From contig PKTU01000026.1 of assembly GCA_002869005.1 (NCBI GenBank), positions 1-62,336 of the forward strand: a stretch of 62,336 nt of DNA, read 5' to 3'. A model generated the notes under the pieces. It did not search any database. It saw only the letters and a program-made list of their open reading frames with translations, and was not told where the DNA came from. The stretch comes from Deltaproteobacteria bacterium. GTDB taxonomy: Bacteria; Desulfobacterota; Deferrisomatia; Deferrisomatales; BM512. A program made the position numbers and the translations under genes. Every line of letters starts with the position of its first letter. Positions within the stretch are counted from its first letter, which is position 1. Below are positions 54,499 to 62,336 of this stretch, one piece after another.

Positions 54499-54831
54499 GT
54501 GGCGGGTCAAGGCACGCCACCACTCAAAGCCCATGGCGATGCTCTTCCAAATGAGCGCATGCTTATAGCGTCGTCTTTTTGTTAGCGCTTGCGGGTCAAA
54601 CCAAGTGTCGCTATCTGTAACTTGTAGCCTTTTTTGGTATATTAATATGCACTTAGTTCACCTTCCAGCTCTACCGTAGTGCCCCTTGTAACCATTGCCC
54701 AAGCGGCAGCCTATGGGTTCAGCGTATTCGCAATCGACTTATAACTACCCCTAATTACTCATTTATTCGTTCTGCATCGTCTCCCGAATCCGGCGCTCTT
54801 TCACTGGTTTTAAAGAAAGATGCATTTAGGC
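54499..54831. other. Intergenic stretch after corrinoid gene 1
   Basis: A GGTGGCG...CGCCACC hairpin (54498-54521) lies right at the corrinoid stop, without a T-run. The following 300 bp show no recognised gene or RNA. Confidence 0.5.
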
Positions 54832-54862
54832 TTGACTACTTCCCTAGGGAACATAATAATAT
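54832..54862 (+). promoter_or_regulatory. TRAP-operon promoter with CCCTAGGG operator
   Basis: TTGACT (54832-54837) is a good -35, and ATAATA/TAATAT (54856-54862) is a plausible -10 at 18-19 bp. The 12-bp perfect palindrome TTCCCTAGGGAA (54840-54851) fills the spacer, a classic repressor site. It shares its core with the gntR promoter operator. Confidence 0.7.
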
Positions 54863-54975
54863 GCAGACTATGAAATCGAGACACTGTTTGGTATTTTGAT
54901 ATAAGAAGCTCCCACCACTTAACAAGAGGCTTTCGACAAAGTCGACAGCCCGCCAGCCCTTGAAGGAGACGTCCC

Positions 54976-56070
54976 ATGAAACATGGCAAGACCCTGCTTC
55001 ACTCCTTTACCGCGGCCTTCTTGGCCCTCGCGTTTTTCTGCATGCTGGCGCCCGCCGCCATCGCAGACGATGCAGAAGTGACGTTCAAATTCGCCAATTA
55101 CCTTCCCCCCCAGTCTATCTACTCTAAGACATGCGAGGACTTCATCACCGACCTTGAGACCCGCTCCAACGGCAGAATCAAGGTCAGATACTTCCCCGGC
55201 GGAACTCTCCTTAAAGCCCCCGCAATGTTCAAAGGCATCGAGAGCGGCATCGCCGACATCGGGCTTTCCCACATCCTCTACACTCCCGGCCGCATGCCGG
55301 TGATGGAGGCTGGTGAGATGCCAGTCGGCTCTCCTACCGGGTGGGTAGCATCCCAGCTGATGAACGACTTTTATTACAAATTTCGCCCCAAGGAGTTTGA
55401 CGGCGTGCATCCGCTCTGGTTCCACGCCAACTCTCCTGCCGTGCTCGTAACCACCAAAGAGATCAAATCTGTCGACGACCTTAAGGGCCTCTCTTTAAGA
55501 GCCCCAGGCAGGATGGGCGATCTGGTCGCGGAGCTGGGCGCAGCTCCCACGCCGACACCAATCATGGAGACCTACAGCGCCATATCTAAGGGCGTTATCC
55601 AAGGTGTTCTAGTAGGCATTGACGGGCTCAAGTCTTTCCGCTTCGCCGAAGTTGCGAAACACACCAACACGTTAAACACCGTCGGCCTCTCCTACCCCTT
55701 CTATGTAGTTATGAACAAGAACGCTTACGCGAAGATACCCGCAGACCTGAAGGGTATGTTTGATGCGCTTTGCGGCGAGTACAGGGAGCGTTTTGCGCTG
55801 ATGTGGAACTCCACCTCTTTCGTGGGTGAGAAGTTCGGTACTGAAAATGGCGTTGCATTCAGCGATAGCCTTGAAAACGACCCCAGGGTACGCGCAGCCG
55901 CTGAAAAGGTAATTAATGATTACATCAAGACCATGGTCGAGAGGGGTTACGACGAGGCCGAGGTCAAAGGGTGGATCGATTATCTCAGGGAGCGCAGCGC
56001 CTACCTGGTGGAGAAACAAAAAACCCTGCAAATCAAGACCGCGCTTGGCCCCAAGGATTTGCAGCCTTAA
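54976..56070 (+). CDS. TRAP transporter substrate-binding protein (DctP family)
   Basis: 364 residues; AAGGAGA upstream. Signal peptide ends near AAIADDAEV. DctP fold: 'FKFANYLPPQSIYSKTCEDF', 'VRYFPGGTLLKAPAMFKGIESGIADIG', 'LSLRAPGRMGD' with the family Arg that clamps a carboxylate. Periplasmic; delivers a carboxylate-bearing substrate to DctQM. Neighbouring methyltransferases suggest that the substrate carries a transferable methyl group. Confidence 0.93.
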   Translation: MKHGKTLLHSFTAAFLALAFFCMLAPAAIADDAEVTFKFANYLPPQSIYSKTCEDFITDLETRSNGRIKVRYFPGGTLLKAPAMFKGIESGIADIGLSHILYTPGRMPVMEAGEMPVGSPTGWVASQLMNDFYYKFRPKEFDGVHPLWFHANSPAVLVTTKEIKSVDDLKGLSLRAPGRMGDLVAELGAAPTPTPIMETYSAISKGVIQGVLVGIDGLKSFRFAEVAKHTNTLNTVGLSYPFYVVMNKNAYAKIPADLKGMFDALCGEYRERFALMWNSTSFVGEKFGTENGVAFSDSLENDPRVRAAAEKVINDYIKTMVERGYDEAEVKGWIDYLRERSAYLVEKQKTLQIKTALGPKDLQP

Positions 56071-56115
56071 TTCTTGACTGCACGTGGCCGGTATCCGGCT
56101 TCTGATTGACAATCC

Positions 56116-56155
56116 ATTGGCCCGCCGCCCCGGAGTCTAGTGGTGGCGGGCCAAT
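56116..56155 (+). other. Strong hairpin between dctP and dctQ
   Basis: A 14-bp GC-rich stem (56116-56129 with 56142-56155) with a 12-base loop and no T-run. Probably stabilises the dctP mRNA or limits read-on, giving more binding protein than permease. Confidence 0.65.
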
Positions 56156-56198
56156 TGTCGAACAGCGGGTACAGCAACAAGGTTAAAAAGGATAGACG

Positions 56199-56693
56199 AT
56201 GGATCGAATCGACATGTTCGGCAAGTCCGTAAATCGATTCTGCACCCTCATCGAAAACATCGGCGTACTGGCCTTTGTGTTGATGATGGCGGTTACCGCA
56301 GTTAACGTCGTTGGCGCCAAGCTCTTTTCAAACCCCTTGAACGGGACCATCGACATAGTGATGTTGCTGCAGGTGTTGGCAATTACGTTTGCCTCGGGGA
56401 GTACGTTACTGATCGGCAGGCATGTTGCCGTTGAGTTCTTTACGAGCCTTCTCGGCCCCAGGCTTCATCGGGTTATTTCAATTATCGCAGACCTTTTTGG
56501 CCTCTCCTTTTTTGTTGTCCTGGTGTGGCGCCTCTTTCTTCTGGCACACTCCTTCCAAACTGCTGGAGAGGTGAGCGGCACTGTACGTATACCATTATAT
56601 CCTTTCACTTATCTCGGTGCATTCGCGTGCGTTTCGATATGCCTCGTATACGTCCATAGAATCATTGTCGCTATATTTCGAGGAACGAAATGA
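56199..56693 (+). CDS. TRAP transporter small permease (DctQ family)
   Basis: 164 residues with four hydrophobic segments; 'FSNPLNGTIDIVMLLQVLAITFASGSTLLIGRHVAVEFF' is the DctQ-type core. Membrane partner of the large permease, whose start overlaps it (ATGA). Confidence 0.9.
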   Translation: MDRIDMFGKSVNRFCTLIENIGVLAFVLMMAVTAVNVVGAKLFSNPLNGTIDIVMLLQVLAITFASGSTLLIGRHVAVEFFTSLLGPRLHRVISIIADLFGLSFFVVLVWRLFLLAHSFQTAGEVSGTVRIPLYPFTYLGAFACVSICLVYVHRIIVAIFRGTK

Positions 56694-57988
56694 GCCCCGA
56701 AATTATTGGATTGATCGGAATATTTGCGCTGCTCCTACTCTTTTTGCTTGGTGTGCCTGTGGGGTTTTCCATGGGTATCGTCGGCGTGGTTGGATTTACG
56801 GTGCTCAGCGACTCGCACTCGGCTCTCGTGCTGATGGCGCAGGACACCTTCGACACCCTCTCTTCCTACCCGCTCTCGGTTATACCGATGTTCATTTTGA
56901 TGGGCTCCTTCGCTTACGCCTCGGGCATTAGCCAAAGACTCTACAAAACCAGCTACAATTGGTTCGGGCACCTTCGCGGCGGACTAACCATAGCGACAGT
57001 GATAGCTTGCTCGGGGTTTGCCGCCATCTGCGGCTCCACGGCAGCAACTGCTGCCACAATGGGTAAAATTGCCCTGCCGGAGATGAAAAAATACGGATAC
57101 AACGACCGGCTTTCCACCGGCACCGTTGCCTCTGCCGGCACCCTTGGCATCCTGATACCTCCGAGCACAGTTCTGATCATCTACGGCATCCTCACCGAGG
57201 AGTCGATAGGCGACCTATTCCTGGCCGCTATATTGCCAGGCGCCTTATTAAGTCTTTTGTTCGTATTGACTGTCATAGTCATCTGCCGGCTTCACCCTGA
57301 ATGGGGACCGCCTGGGCCTGCCACGAGCATAAAGGAAAAACTGGTGTCGCTCACCGACATCCTGGAAGCATTCCTGCTCTTCGGGCTGGTGCTGGGCGGG
57401 CTCTTCCTCGGCTGGTTCAGTCCCACGCAGGCGGGCTCGATTGGGGCAACTGGAGCGTTGGCGATCGGATTCTTTCGTCGGCAGCTCACTTGGGATAAGT
57501 TCCTCAGCTGCGCCCGCGATGGCCTTAGAACATCATGTATGGTGCTTTTCATCTTTGTCGGCGGGACGATATTCAGCCACTTTCTTGCAATAACCAACAT
57601 CCCCTTTGCACTGGCCGACTGGGTGTCAACGCTTCCCCTCTCGCCAATGTCTATCATGGTGGTAATTATCGGCATCTACTTTGTCGGCGGCTTCTTCATG
57701 GATGGAATGGCGCTCATCGTTGTGACCATCCCAATCTTCTACCCAATCGTTACGCAGATGGGCTTTGACTCCCTCTGGTTCGGGGTAATCATAGTCATTG
57801 TTGCCGAGATGGGGGTCATAACGCCGCCGGTTGGAGCCAATGTCTTCATCATCAAAGGAATAGCGCCGCATATTCCCATGAACACTATCTTCAGGGGCAT
57901 CTTTCCTTTCCTCTATGCGCTTATGGCGCTGACTGCGCTAATGCTTTTCTTCCCCGAGCTGGCTACCTACATTCCGAGGAGTCTCTAA
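56690..57988 (+). CDS. TRAP transporter large permease (DctM family)
   Basis: 432 residues, about twelve hydrophobic segments. 'FAAICGSTAATAATMGKIALPEMKKYGY', 'ASAGTLGILIPPSTVLIIYGILTEESIGDLF' and 'VIVAEMGVITPPVGANVFIIKG' are DctM signatures. Sodium-driven translocation channel of the TRAP system. Confidence 0.94.
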   Translation: MSPEIIGLIGIFALLLLFLLGVPVGFSMGIVGVVGFTVLSDSHSALVLMAQDTFDTLSSYPLSVIPMFILMGSFAYASGISQRLYKTSYNWFGHLRGGLTIATVIACSGFAAICGSTAATAATMGKIALPEMKKYGYNDRLSTGTVASAGTLGILIPPSTVLIIYGILTEESIGDLFLAAILPGALLSLLFVLTVIVICRLHPEWGPPGPATSIKEKLVSLTDILEAFLLFGLVLGGLFLGWFSPTQAGSIGATGALAIGFFRRQLTWDKFLSCARDGLRTSCMVLFIFVGGTIFSHFLAITNIPFALADWVSTLPLSPMSIMVVIIGIYFVGGFFMDGMALIVVTIPIFYPIVTQMGFDSLWFGVIIVIVAEMGVITPPVGANVFIIKGIAPHIPMNTIFRGIFPFLYALMALTALMLFFPELATYIPRSL

Positions 57989-58052
57989 TGAGCCACATTC
58001 AGATTCAACGTGGTGCCGCTCGTCTTGTTGGGGTAGTTAGCGGGACTTGACC

Positions 58053-58751
58053 ATGAGGATCAAGCTGATCGCATGCCCTCTTGTACTTGAGAAGCTTTCC
58101 GGGAGACTGGATGGAGTTGACGTCGTGGTTGAAGAACTCGACATCGGCCTACACAAGACACCGCAAAAGCTCAAAGACGCCCTTCAGTGTGCGGTTGACG
58201 AAACTCCAGGTGATTTCGATGCGATAGTCCTCGGTTACGGGGCCTGCGCTAACGCCGTAGTGGGTCTCAAAGCCTTTGCGTGTCCCATTATCGTCCCCCG
58301 GGTTGACGACTGCATAGGGATATTCCTAGGCTCCAGACGCGCCTACCGCGCGGAGATGAAGAACAACCCCGGCACCTACTACCTAACGAAAGGGTGGATA
58401 GACGCTAAGCAGAGCCCCTTTGACGAATTTGACGATATGTGCGAGCAGTTCGGCAGGGAGCGCGCCGGGAAGCTTATGAAGACTATGCTAGCGCATTACT
58501 CTCGCCTGGCTCTAATAAGGGGCGAAGATGAGGAAGAGTTCGATACTTATCGCCTATGGGCTAAAGAGACTGCGGAGAAATTCGACCTTACCTACTGCGA
58601 ACTTGAAGGTTCAGGAGCGCTCTTGGACAAGATCGCCAATGGCCCTTGGGACGATGAATTCGTGGTGGCGTTGCCTGGCGAGACCATAGTCCTTGAGTCT
58701 TTTATGGACGACGCCGTGGCGCAAAATGATGTTTGTGCTGCGGGAGCCTGA
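58053..58751 (+). CDS. DUF1638 family protein
   Basis: 232 residues from ATG 58053 (a TTG at 58047 is also in frame). 'KLIACPLVLEK', 'IVLGYGACANAVVGLKA', 'VPRVDDCIGIFLGSR', 'TYYLTKGWID' match DUF1638, a cytoplasmic protein often next to corrinoid methyltransferase genes in methylamine, betaine or methoxyl users. Biochemical role unknown; conserved Cys residues suggest metal or corrinoid handling. Confidence 0.82.
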   Translation: MRIKLIACPLVLEKLSGRLDGVDVVVEELDIGLHKTPQKLKDALQCAVDETPGDFDAIVLGYGACANAVVGLKAFACPIIVPRVDDCIGIFLGSRRAYRAEMKNNPGTYYLTKGWIDAKQSPFDEFDDMCEQFGRERAGKLMKTMLAHYSRLALIRGEDEEEFDTYRLWAKETAEKFDLTYCELEGSGALLDKIANGPWDDEFVVALPGETIVLESFMDDAVAQNDVCAAGA

Positions 58752-58804
58752 GGGCACATGAGCATAATGCTAAGACATCAGACGAGAGCGTTTGGGAGAC
58801 CAAA

Positions 58805-60166
58805 ATGAACCCAGAGGAAATCAAAAATTTATTTGACCGGAGGCTCGGACGCTACCAAGCGGCGATAGCCTTGGAGCCGGTGGACCGCATGCCGATCGCC
58901 TGCGGCTCAAACTATTTCGCTGAGGTCTATTCGGGCAACGACCACCAGACCACAGTCTACAACCAGGAAAAGTGGCTTGAAGCGGAGAAGATATTCATAA
59001 GGGATTTCCCCGAGGTCGATGTATTGCGCGACAACCGAATATACGCGCCCTTGTTCGATGTGGTGAATTGCAGGACCTACCGTATGCCGGGTCGCGATTT
59101 GGAGGCAAACACCTGGTTCCAGTTCGTCGAAAAAGAGAACATGAAGGCGGATGAGTACGACCTCCTTATCGAAAACCCCACCGCCTTCATGTTGGAACGC
59201 TACCTCCCCCGAGTGCTTGGCGATTTCGCCGAACCAGGCTCACACCGAGCTCAGGTTGCTCTATTAAAGGGTGGCATGGCGTTCGCGCAGATGGGACAGG
59301 TTATGCGAAACCGGGGGCTCACCCTTGAAAAAGAGTGCGGGATGCCCCAACCCACAGCAGGGTTCTTTCTTGCTCCCTTCGACGTCATAGCCGACGCCTT
59401 CAGAGGTCTTAACGGCGTCGTCATGGATATGTTCCGGAAGCCGGATAAGCTACGCGCCGCATGCGATGCGCTCGTGGACGAGATGGTGAATATGGCGTTG
59501 GTCACCGCCGACCCGCTCAAACGCTACCCGATATTCGTTCCTACGCACAAGCCAATGTTCCTCTCTCCGTCACAGTTTGAGGAGTTCTACTGGCCCTCCT
59601 TCAAAAAGACGATCCTGACCCTCCTCGACGCGGGGCACAATGTCCGCGCTTACTTGGAGGGGGACTGGTCTAAGCACTGGCATCACATAAAAGAGCTTCC
59701 CAAAGGCAGGGTTGTCTGCGACATCGACGACCAGGCGGATATCCTTAAGGCCCTCGACGACATCGGCGGACACCAGTGCCTCGCAGGCGGTGTGCTCTCG
59801 TCGATGTTGATCCTTGAAAAACCAAAGGCCGTTAAAGAGAGGGTCAAGCTTCTCTGCGAAGCTGCCGGAAAAGATAAGCACCTGCTAATCAACGGCGGCT
59901 GCAATATCCCACACGATACCAAGGCTGAAAACTACAGGGCGATGCTCGACGCCATCTGCGAGTTTGGCATTTATGACCCGTCACTTAAACCAATGCCCAA
60001 AACTCCCCCCAAACCTGTAAACGACGTTGGGCCGAGGATGTTGACCAGCTGGGAGGAGAGAGTCGATGAGTGGGGCGGTATAAGGGGCGAAGAGAGCCTC
60101 ATACGGCAACCATGGGAATTATTTGAAAAACTTGCTTACGTTTGGATATGGAGTTGGGTCAGCTAG
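58805..60166 (+). CDS. URO-D family corrinoid methyltransferase (MtaA/CmuA-like superfamily)
   Basis: 453 residues from ATG 58805 (GGAG six bases upstream). Uroporphyrinogen-decarboxylase TIM barrel: 'RYQAAIALEPVDRMPIACGSNYFAEV', 'SPSQFEEFYWPSFKKTI', 'HLLINGGCNIPHDTKAENYRAML'. Members MtaA/MtbA/CmuA use zinc to move methyl between thiol or substrate and a corrinoid. The usual HxCG zinc motif is not obvious here; the region reads LEGDWSKHWHH instead, so it may be a substrate-specific methyltransferase with a changed metal site. Much longer than MtaA (about 340 residues). Confidence 0.8.
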   Translation: MNPEEIKNLFDRRLGRYQAAIALEPVDRMPIACGSNYFAEVYSGNDHQTTVYNQEKWLEAEKIFIRDFPEVDVLRDNRIYAPLFDVVNCRTYRMPGRDLEANTWFQFVEKENMKADEYDLLIENPTAFMLERYLPRVLGDFAEPGSHRAQVALLKGGMAFAQMGQVMRNRGLTLEKECGMPQPTAGFFLAPFDVIADAFRGLNGVVMDMFRKPDKLRAACDALVDEMVNMALVTADPLKRYPIFVPTHKPMFLSPSQFEEFYWPSFKKTILTLLDAGHNVRAYLEGDWSKHWHHIKELPKGRVVCDIDDQADILKALDDIGGHQCLAGGVLSSMLILEKPKAVKERVKLLCEAAGKDKHLLINGGCNIPHDTKAENYRAMLDAICEFGIYDPSLKPMPKTPPKPVNDVGPRMLTSWEERVDEWGGIRGEESLIRQPWELFEKLAYVWIWSWVS

Positions 60167-60202
60167 GCCGGCCGCCCCAGTCCTGTTAGGAAAGGAAAAG
60201 AT

Positions 60203-60829
60203 ATGGGCAGCGAAATTGCACAGTTGTTGTCTGAACTCAGAGAAGATGAAGTTATAGCTAAAGTAAAATCCGAACTTGAAGCCGGAACTGACCCCAACAC
60301 CATCCTTGAGATGTGCCAGGAGGGCATGGTGCTCGTTGGGGACCGTTTTGAGGAGGGTGAGTATTTCATCTCTGAACTGATGATGTCGGGCGAGATATTC
60401 AACCAGATCAGCGAAATCCTCGCACCTGGACTAACCGGCACGGGTGGCACGAAGTCGGGGAAAATTGTTTTCGGTACCGTGCAAGGTGACATACACGACA
60501 TCGGAAAAAACCTAGTCGTGGGTCTCCTGCGCGCGTCGAATTTCGATGTAATCGATCTCGGCGTTGACGTGCCCCCTGAAAAATTTGTCGAAGCTTTAAA
60601 GGAAACCGGCGCGCCAGTGCTAGCGCTCTCCGGTCTCCTTACCATTGCCTTTGACGCAATGAAAGCCACCGTTAAGGCGGTTGAGGACGCTGGTTTGAGA
60701 GACGGGGTCAAAATCGTGCTAGGCGGTGCACCCGTGGATGATACCGTGGTCGCCTATGCGGGGGCAGACGCCGCTGGCGGCGATGCGCAGCACGGCGTCA
60801 AGCTCTGTAAAAAATGGTTTAACGTTTAA
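60203..60829 (+). CDS. Corrinoid methyltransferase protein 2
   Basis: 208 residues. B12-binding cap ('ELREDEVIAKVKSELEAGTDPNTILEMCQEGMVLVGDRFEEGEYFISELMMSGEIF') and Rossmann domain with DxHxxG in VQGDIHDIGKNLVVG. Similar to but distinct from corrinoid protein 1. Lies between the URO-D methyltransferase and the methyl-THF methyltransferase, so it is the likely methyl shuttle of this unit. Confidence 0.94.
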   Translation: MGSEIAQLLSELREDEVIAKVKSELEAGTDPNTILEMCQEGMVLVGDRFEEGEYFISELMMSGEIFNQISEILAPGLTGTGGTKSGKIVFGTVQGDIHDIGKNLVVGLLRASNFDVIDLGVDVPPEKFVEALKETGAPVLALSGLLTIAFDAMKATVKAVEDAGLRDGVKIVLGGAPVDDTVVAYAGADAAGGDAQHGVKLCKKWFNV

Positions 60830-60896
60830 AGAGCGAGAAAAAGGCTCTCGCGATGCCGGGATTACTAGGCGGCCTTCGGCCCAGGAGAAACCATCC

Positions 60897-61700
60897 ATGC
60901 TCATCATTGGAGAGAAAATTAACGGCACCCGCTCTGAAGTGCGAGAAGCAGTCATCTCCCGTGACGAAAAATTTATAGGAGATCTCGCCAAGCGACAGGT
61001 GGAAGCTGGAGCCGACGTTTTAGATGTAAACGCCGGGACCAGCCCAGAACGAGAGCCAGAAGACCTGGTTTGGCTGACGAAGACAGTGCAGGACGCGGTA
61101 GAGACACAGCTTTGTCTCGACAGCGCCAACCCCAAGGCGCTGGCGGCCGCGCTGGCGGTAGTGGAGAAAACACCCTTTATAAACTCCATCAGCGGCGAAC
61201 CCGACCGCATTGAACACATTTTGCCACTTGCCGCCGATAATGGTTGTCAGGTGATTGCGCTGGCGCTTGACGACAAAGGCATACCGAAGGGCGTGTCTGA
61301 GAGGATATCGGTTGTAGCCAAGCTTATCTCAGAGACCCGGCGCTCAGGTGTAGCCGATAGTCAAGTCTATGTCGACCCGCTCATCCTGGCTATTTCCACC
61401 GACAATCAGGGAGGCGTCGTGGCCTTGGAGACAATGCGAGGAATTAAGGAGAGCTACCCCGAGGTTCACCTAACGGCGGGGCTTTCAAACGCCTCATTTG
61501 GAATGCCTGCAAGGAGCCTTGTCAATCAGGCATTCCTTACATTGGGAATAGCGAGTGGACTGGACTCGGCAATAATGGATCCTACGGATAAGAGCCTCGT
61601 CTCTGCTATGCTAGCCACAGAGCTCGTCCTAGGGAGAGACAGGCACTGCATGAGCTTCAATCGCGCTTACAGGGCAGGGAAGTTGACAATAACAACCTAG
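60897..61700 (+). CDS. Methyltetrahydrofolate:corrinoid methyltransferase
   Basis: 267 residues from ATG 60897 (AGGAGA upstream). Pterin-binding TIM barrel: 'IIGEKINGTRSEVREAV', 'EAGADVLDVNAGTSP', 'LCLDSANPKAL', 'FINSISGEPDRI', 'HLTAGLSNASFGMP' and 'GLDSAIMDPTD' match MeTr/AcsE/MtgA. Moves methyl from the corrinoid protein to tetrahydrofolate for the Wood-Ljungdahl or C1-oxidation pathway, or the reverse. Last gene of the unit. Confidence 0.93.
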   Translation: MLIIGEKINGTRSEVREAVISRDEKFIGDLAKRQVEAGADVLDVNAGTSPEREPEDLVWLTKTVQDAVETQLCLDSANPKALAAALAVVEKTPFINSISGEPDRIEHILPLAADNGCQVIALALDDKGIPKGVSERISVVAKLISETRRSGVADSQVYVDPLILAISTDNQGGVVALETMRGIKESYPEVHLTAGLSNASFGMPARSLVNQAFLTLGIASGLDSAIMDPTDKSLVSAMLATELVLGRDRHCMSFNRAYRAGKLTITT

Positions 61701-62282
61701 TTTTGGTAGCGCGTGGAATAATCAGCACACTTATTGACAAACGTTTGCACATTTTCAATTGGTGTAACCGAGGAGGGTCTTCTTGAAACACATTCCTTGA
61801 GGCAGTGAGATTTCCCACCTAAAAGAAAAAGGATCCCTAAGGCGCGTTAACACGCTACGGCAGCCTGGGTCCCCGTCATTTGAACACCCCCTGTCATGTA
61901 ACAATATTCTACAAAACCAGAGAAGACGTCAATTGTCATCACTTATGACATGAAGAGCCACCTCATAGGGTGCCCTTTTCATATGCGACCGATTATGGTG
62001 ATCTTTTACCCCGTCCCGTCCACATTCACATGTCAAACCTAAAATGTTTCAAAAATATACCGTGATATTTTTTATTTGCACATGTTATGCAGTAATATAA
62101 TTTGGCTTTCCCAATTTTTTATCTTAAAGTTTCGTAAATTAATAACGATATATAACGTTATTAATTGTTTTTAAAAGCGTCTTTGAATGCTTTTTGCCGG
62201 TAGATTATCGGTTTCTTTCTATCCCGGTTTTACGACATTTCTCCTAAAGCAATTTGTATTCAAAAAAGAAAGGGGCAGGCTC
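61701..62282. other. Long intergenic regulatory region
   Basis: About 580 bp without a recognised gene. It holds a nested stem structure (61832-61873: GGATCC/GGGTCC outer stem, AGGC/GCCT and GCG/CGC inner stems), a TGTCAT-N5-ATGACA repeat (61934-61950) and a perfect 11-bp inverted repeat (62137-62166). The right half is AT-rich and likely promoter for the following exported protein. Confidence 0.55.
62137..62166. promoter_or_regulatory. Perfect inverted repeat AATTAATAACG / CGTTATTAATT, 8-bp spacer
   Basis: The two 11-bp arms (62137-62147, 62156-62166) are exact reverse complements. It lies about 120 bp before the last gene in AT-rich DNA, as expected for a dimeric regulator's operator. Cognate regulator unknown. 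Confidence 0.6.
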
Positions 62283-62336
62283 ATGAGAAAATTTAGCGTG
62301 ACTTTTTTAGCTGCGGCTTTGGTAGTTGCAGCTGCA
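62283..62336 (+). CDS. N-terminus of an exported protein, cut by the window edge
   Basis: Eighteen codons from ATG 62283, with AAAGGGG upstream, encode MRKFSVTFLAAALVVAAA, a typical signal peptide. The mature protein is outside the window, so no function can be given. Confidence 0.6.
   Translation, partial: MRKFSVTFLAAALVVAAA

Noticed and set aside
61832-61873. tRNA-like element
   Set aside because: No T-loop GGTTCGA-type sequence, wrong arm lengths and no CCA-side acceptor pairing.

Overview
The window comes from a moderately GC-rich, anaerobic or microaerophilic Gram-negative bacterium, most likely a Desulfobacterota (former Deltaproteobacteria) lineage. The assignment is inferred from gene content: multiheme c-type cytochromes, an aconitase A, rubrerythrin and flavodoxin, Hdr/Etf electron-transfer genes, corrinoid methyltransferases, TRAP transport, a tungstate transporter under a molybdenum/tungsten-cofactor riboswitch, and an apparent selenocysteine codon. 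No rRNA, tRNA, CRISPR array or intact insertion sequence was seen.

Layout. 1-10.9 kb: secreted electron-transfer and surface genes (two multiheme cytochromes, a 1991-residue beta-propeller/Ig-like repeat protein with a poly-Gly-Cys tail, a second propeller protein, and a convergent decaheme cytochrome). 11.0-16.6 kb: aconitase and the TrkA-TrkH potassium uptake pair. 16.7-25.3 kb: recC-recB-recD as an overlapping operon. 25.3-28.0 kb: a Moco/Tuco riboswitch with terminator, then tupABC. 28.1-29.3 kb (minus): an iron-sulfur flavoprotein, a zinc-ribbon protein and an AhpD-like protein whose second redox cysteine is an in-frame TGA followed by a SECIS-like hairpin. 29.4-33.4 kb: LysE exporter, homocysteine methyltransferase-like and N-formylglutamate-amidohydrolase-like genes, flavodoxin-rubrerythrin. 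33.6-38.6 kb: an operon of a proteasome-like Ntn hydrolase, a QueG-like Fe-S protein and a phosphoesterase; a second Moco/Tuco riboswitch reading leftward into a 74-residue zinc-finger gene; dinB; a DMT exporter. 38.7-41.4 kb: a 51-residue zinc-ribbon gene and a polar amino-acid ABC transporter.

41.5-50.5 kb: a winged-helix-like Fe-S protein, then a TetR gene behind a perfect 18-bp palindrome and a tightly packed acyl-CoA dehydrogenase / HdrCB-like / EtfB / EtfA / HdrA-like / HdrA-like operon. It probably carries electrons between an acyl-CoA, a flavin hub and Fe-S partners. EtfA is interrupted by a TAG at a position that is normally a conserved Gln, with a ribosome-binding site and GTG right at the break. 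50.7-52 kb: a MauG/cytochrome c peroxidase-like dihaem protein. 52.4 kb: a decayed IS200/RAYT-type transposase fragment.

53-61.7 kb: a catabolic island for an unidentified, probably methylated carboxylate. It holds a GntR/UTRA repressor, a corrinoid protein, TRAP DctPQM, DUF1638, a URO-D-family methyltransferase, a second corrinoid protein and a methyltetrahydrofolate:corrinoid methyltransferase. Two CCCTAGGG-core palindromes overlap the promoters of the two transcription units and are the likely GntR operators. The window ends in a regulatory region with a perfect 11-bp inverted repeat and the first 18 codons of an exported protein.
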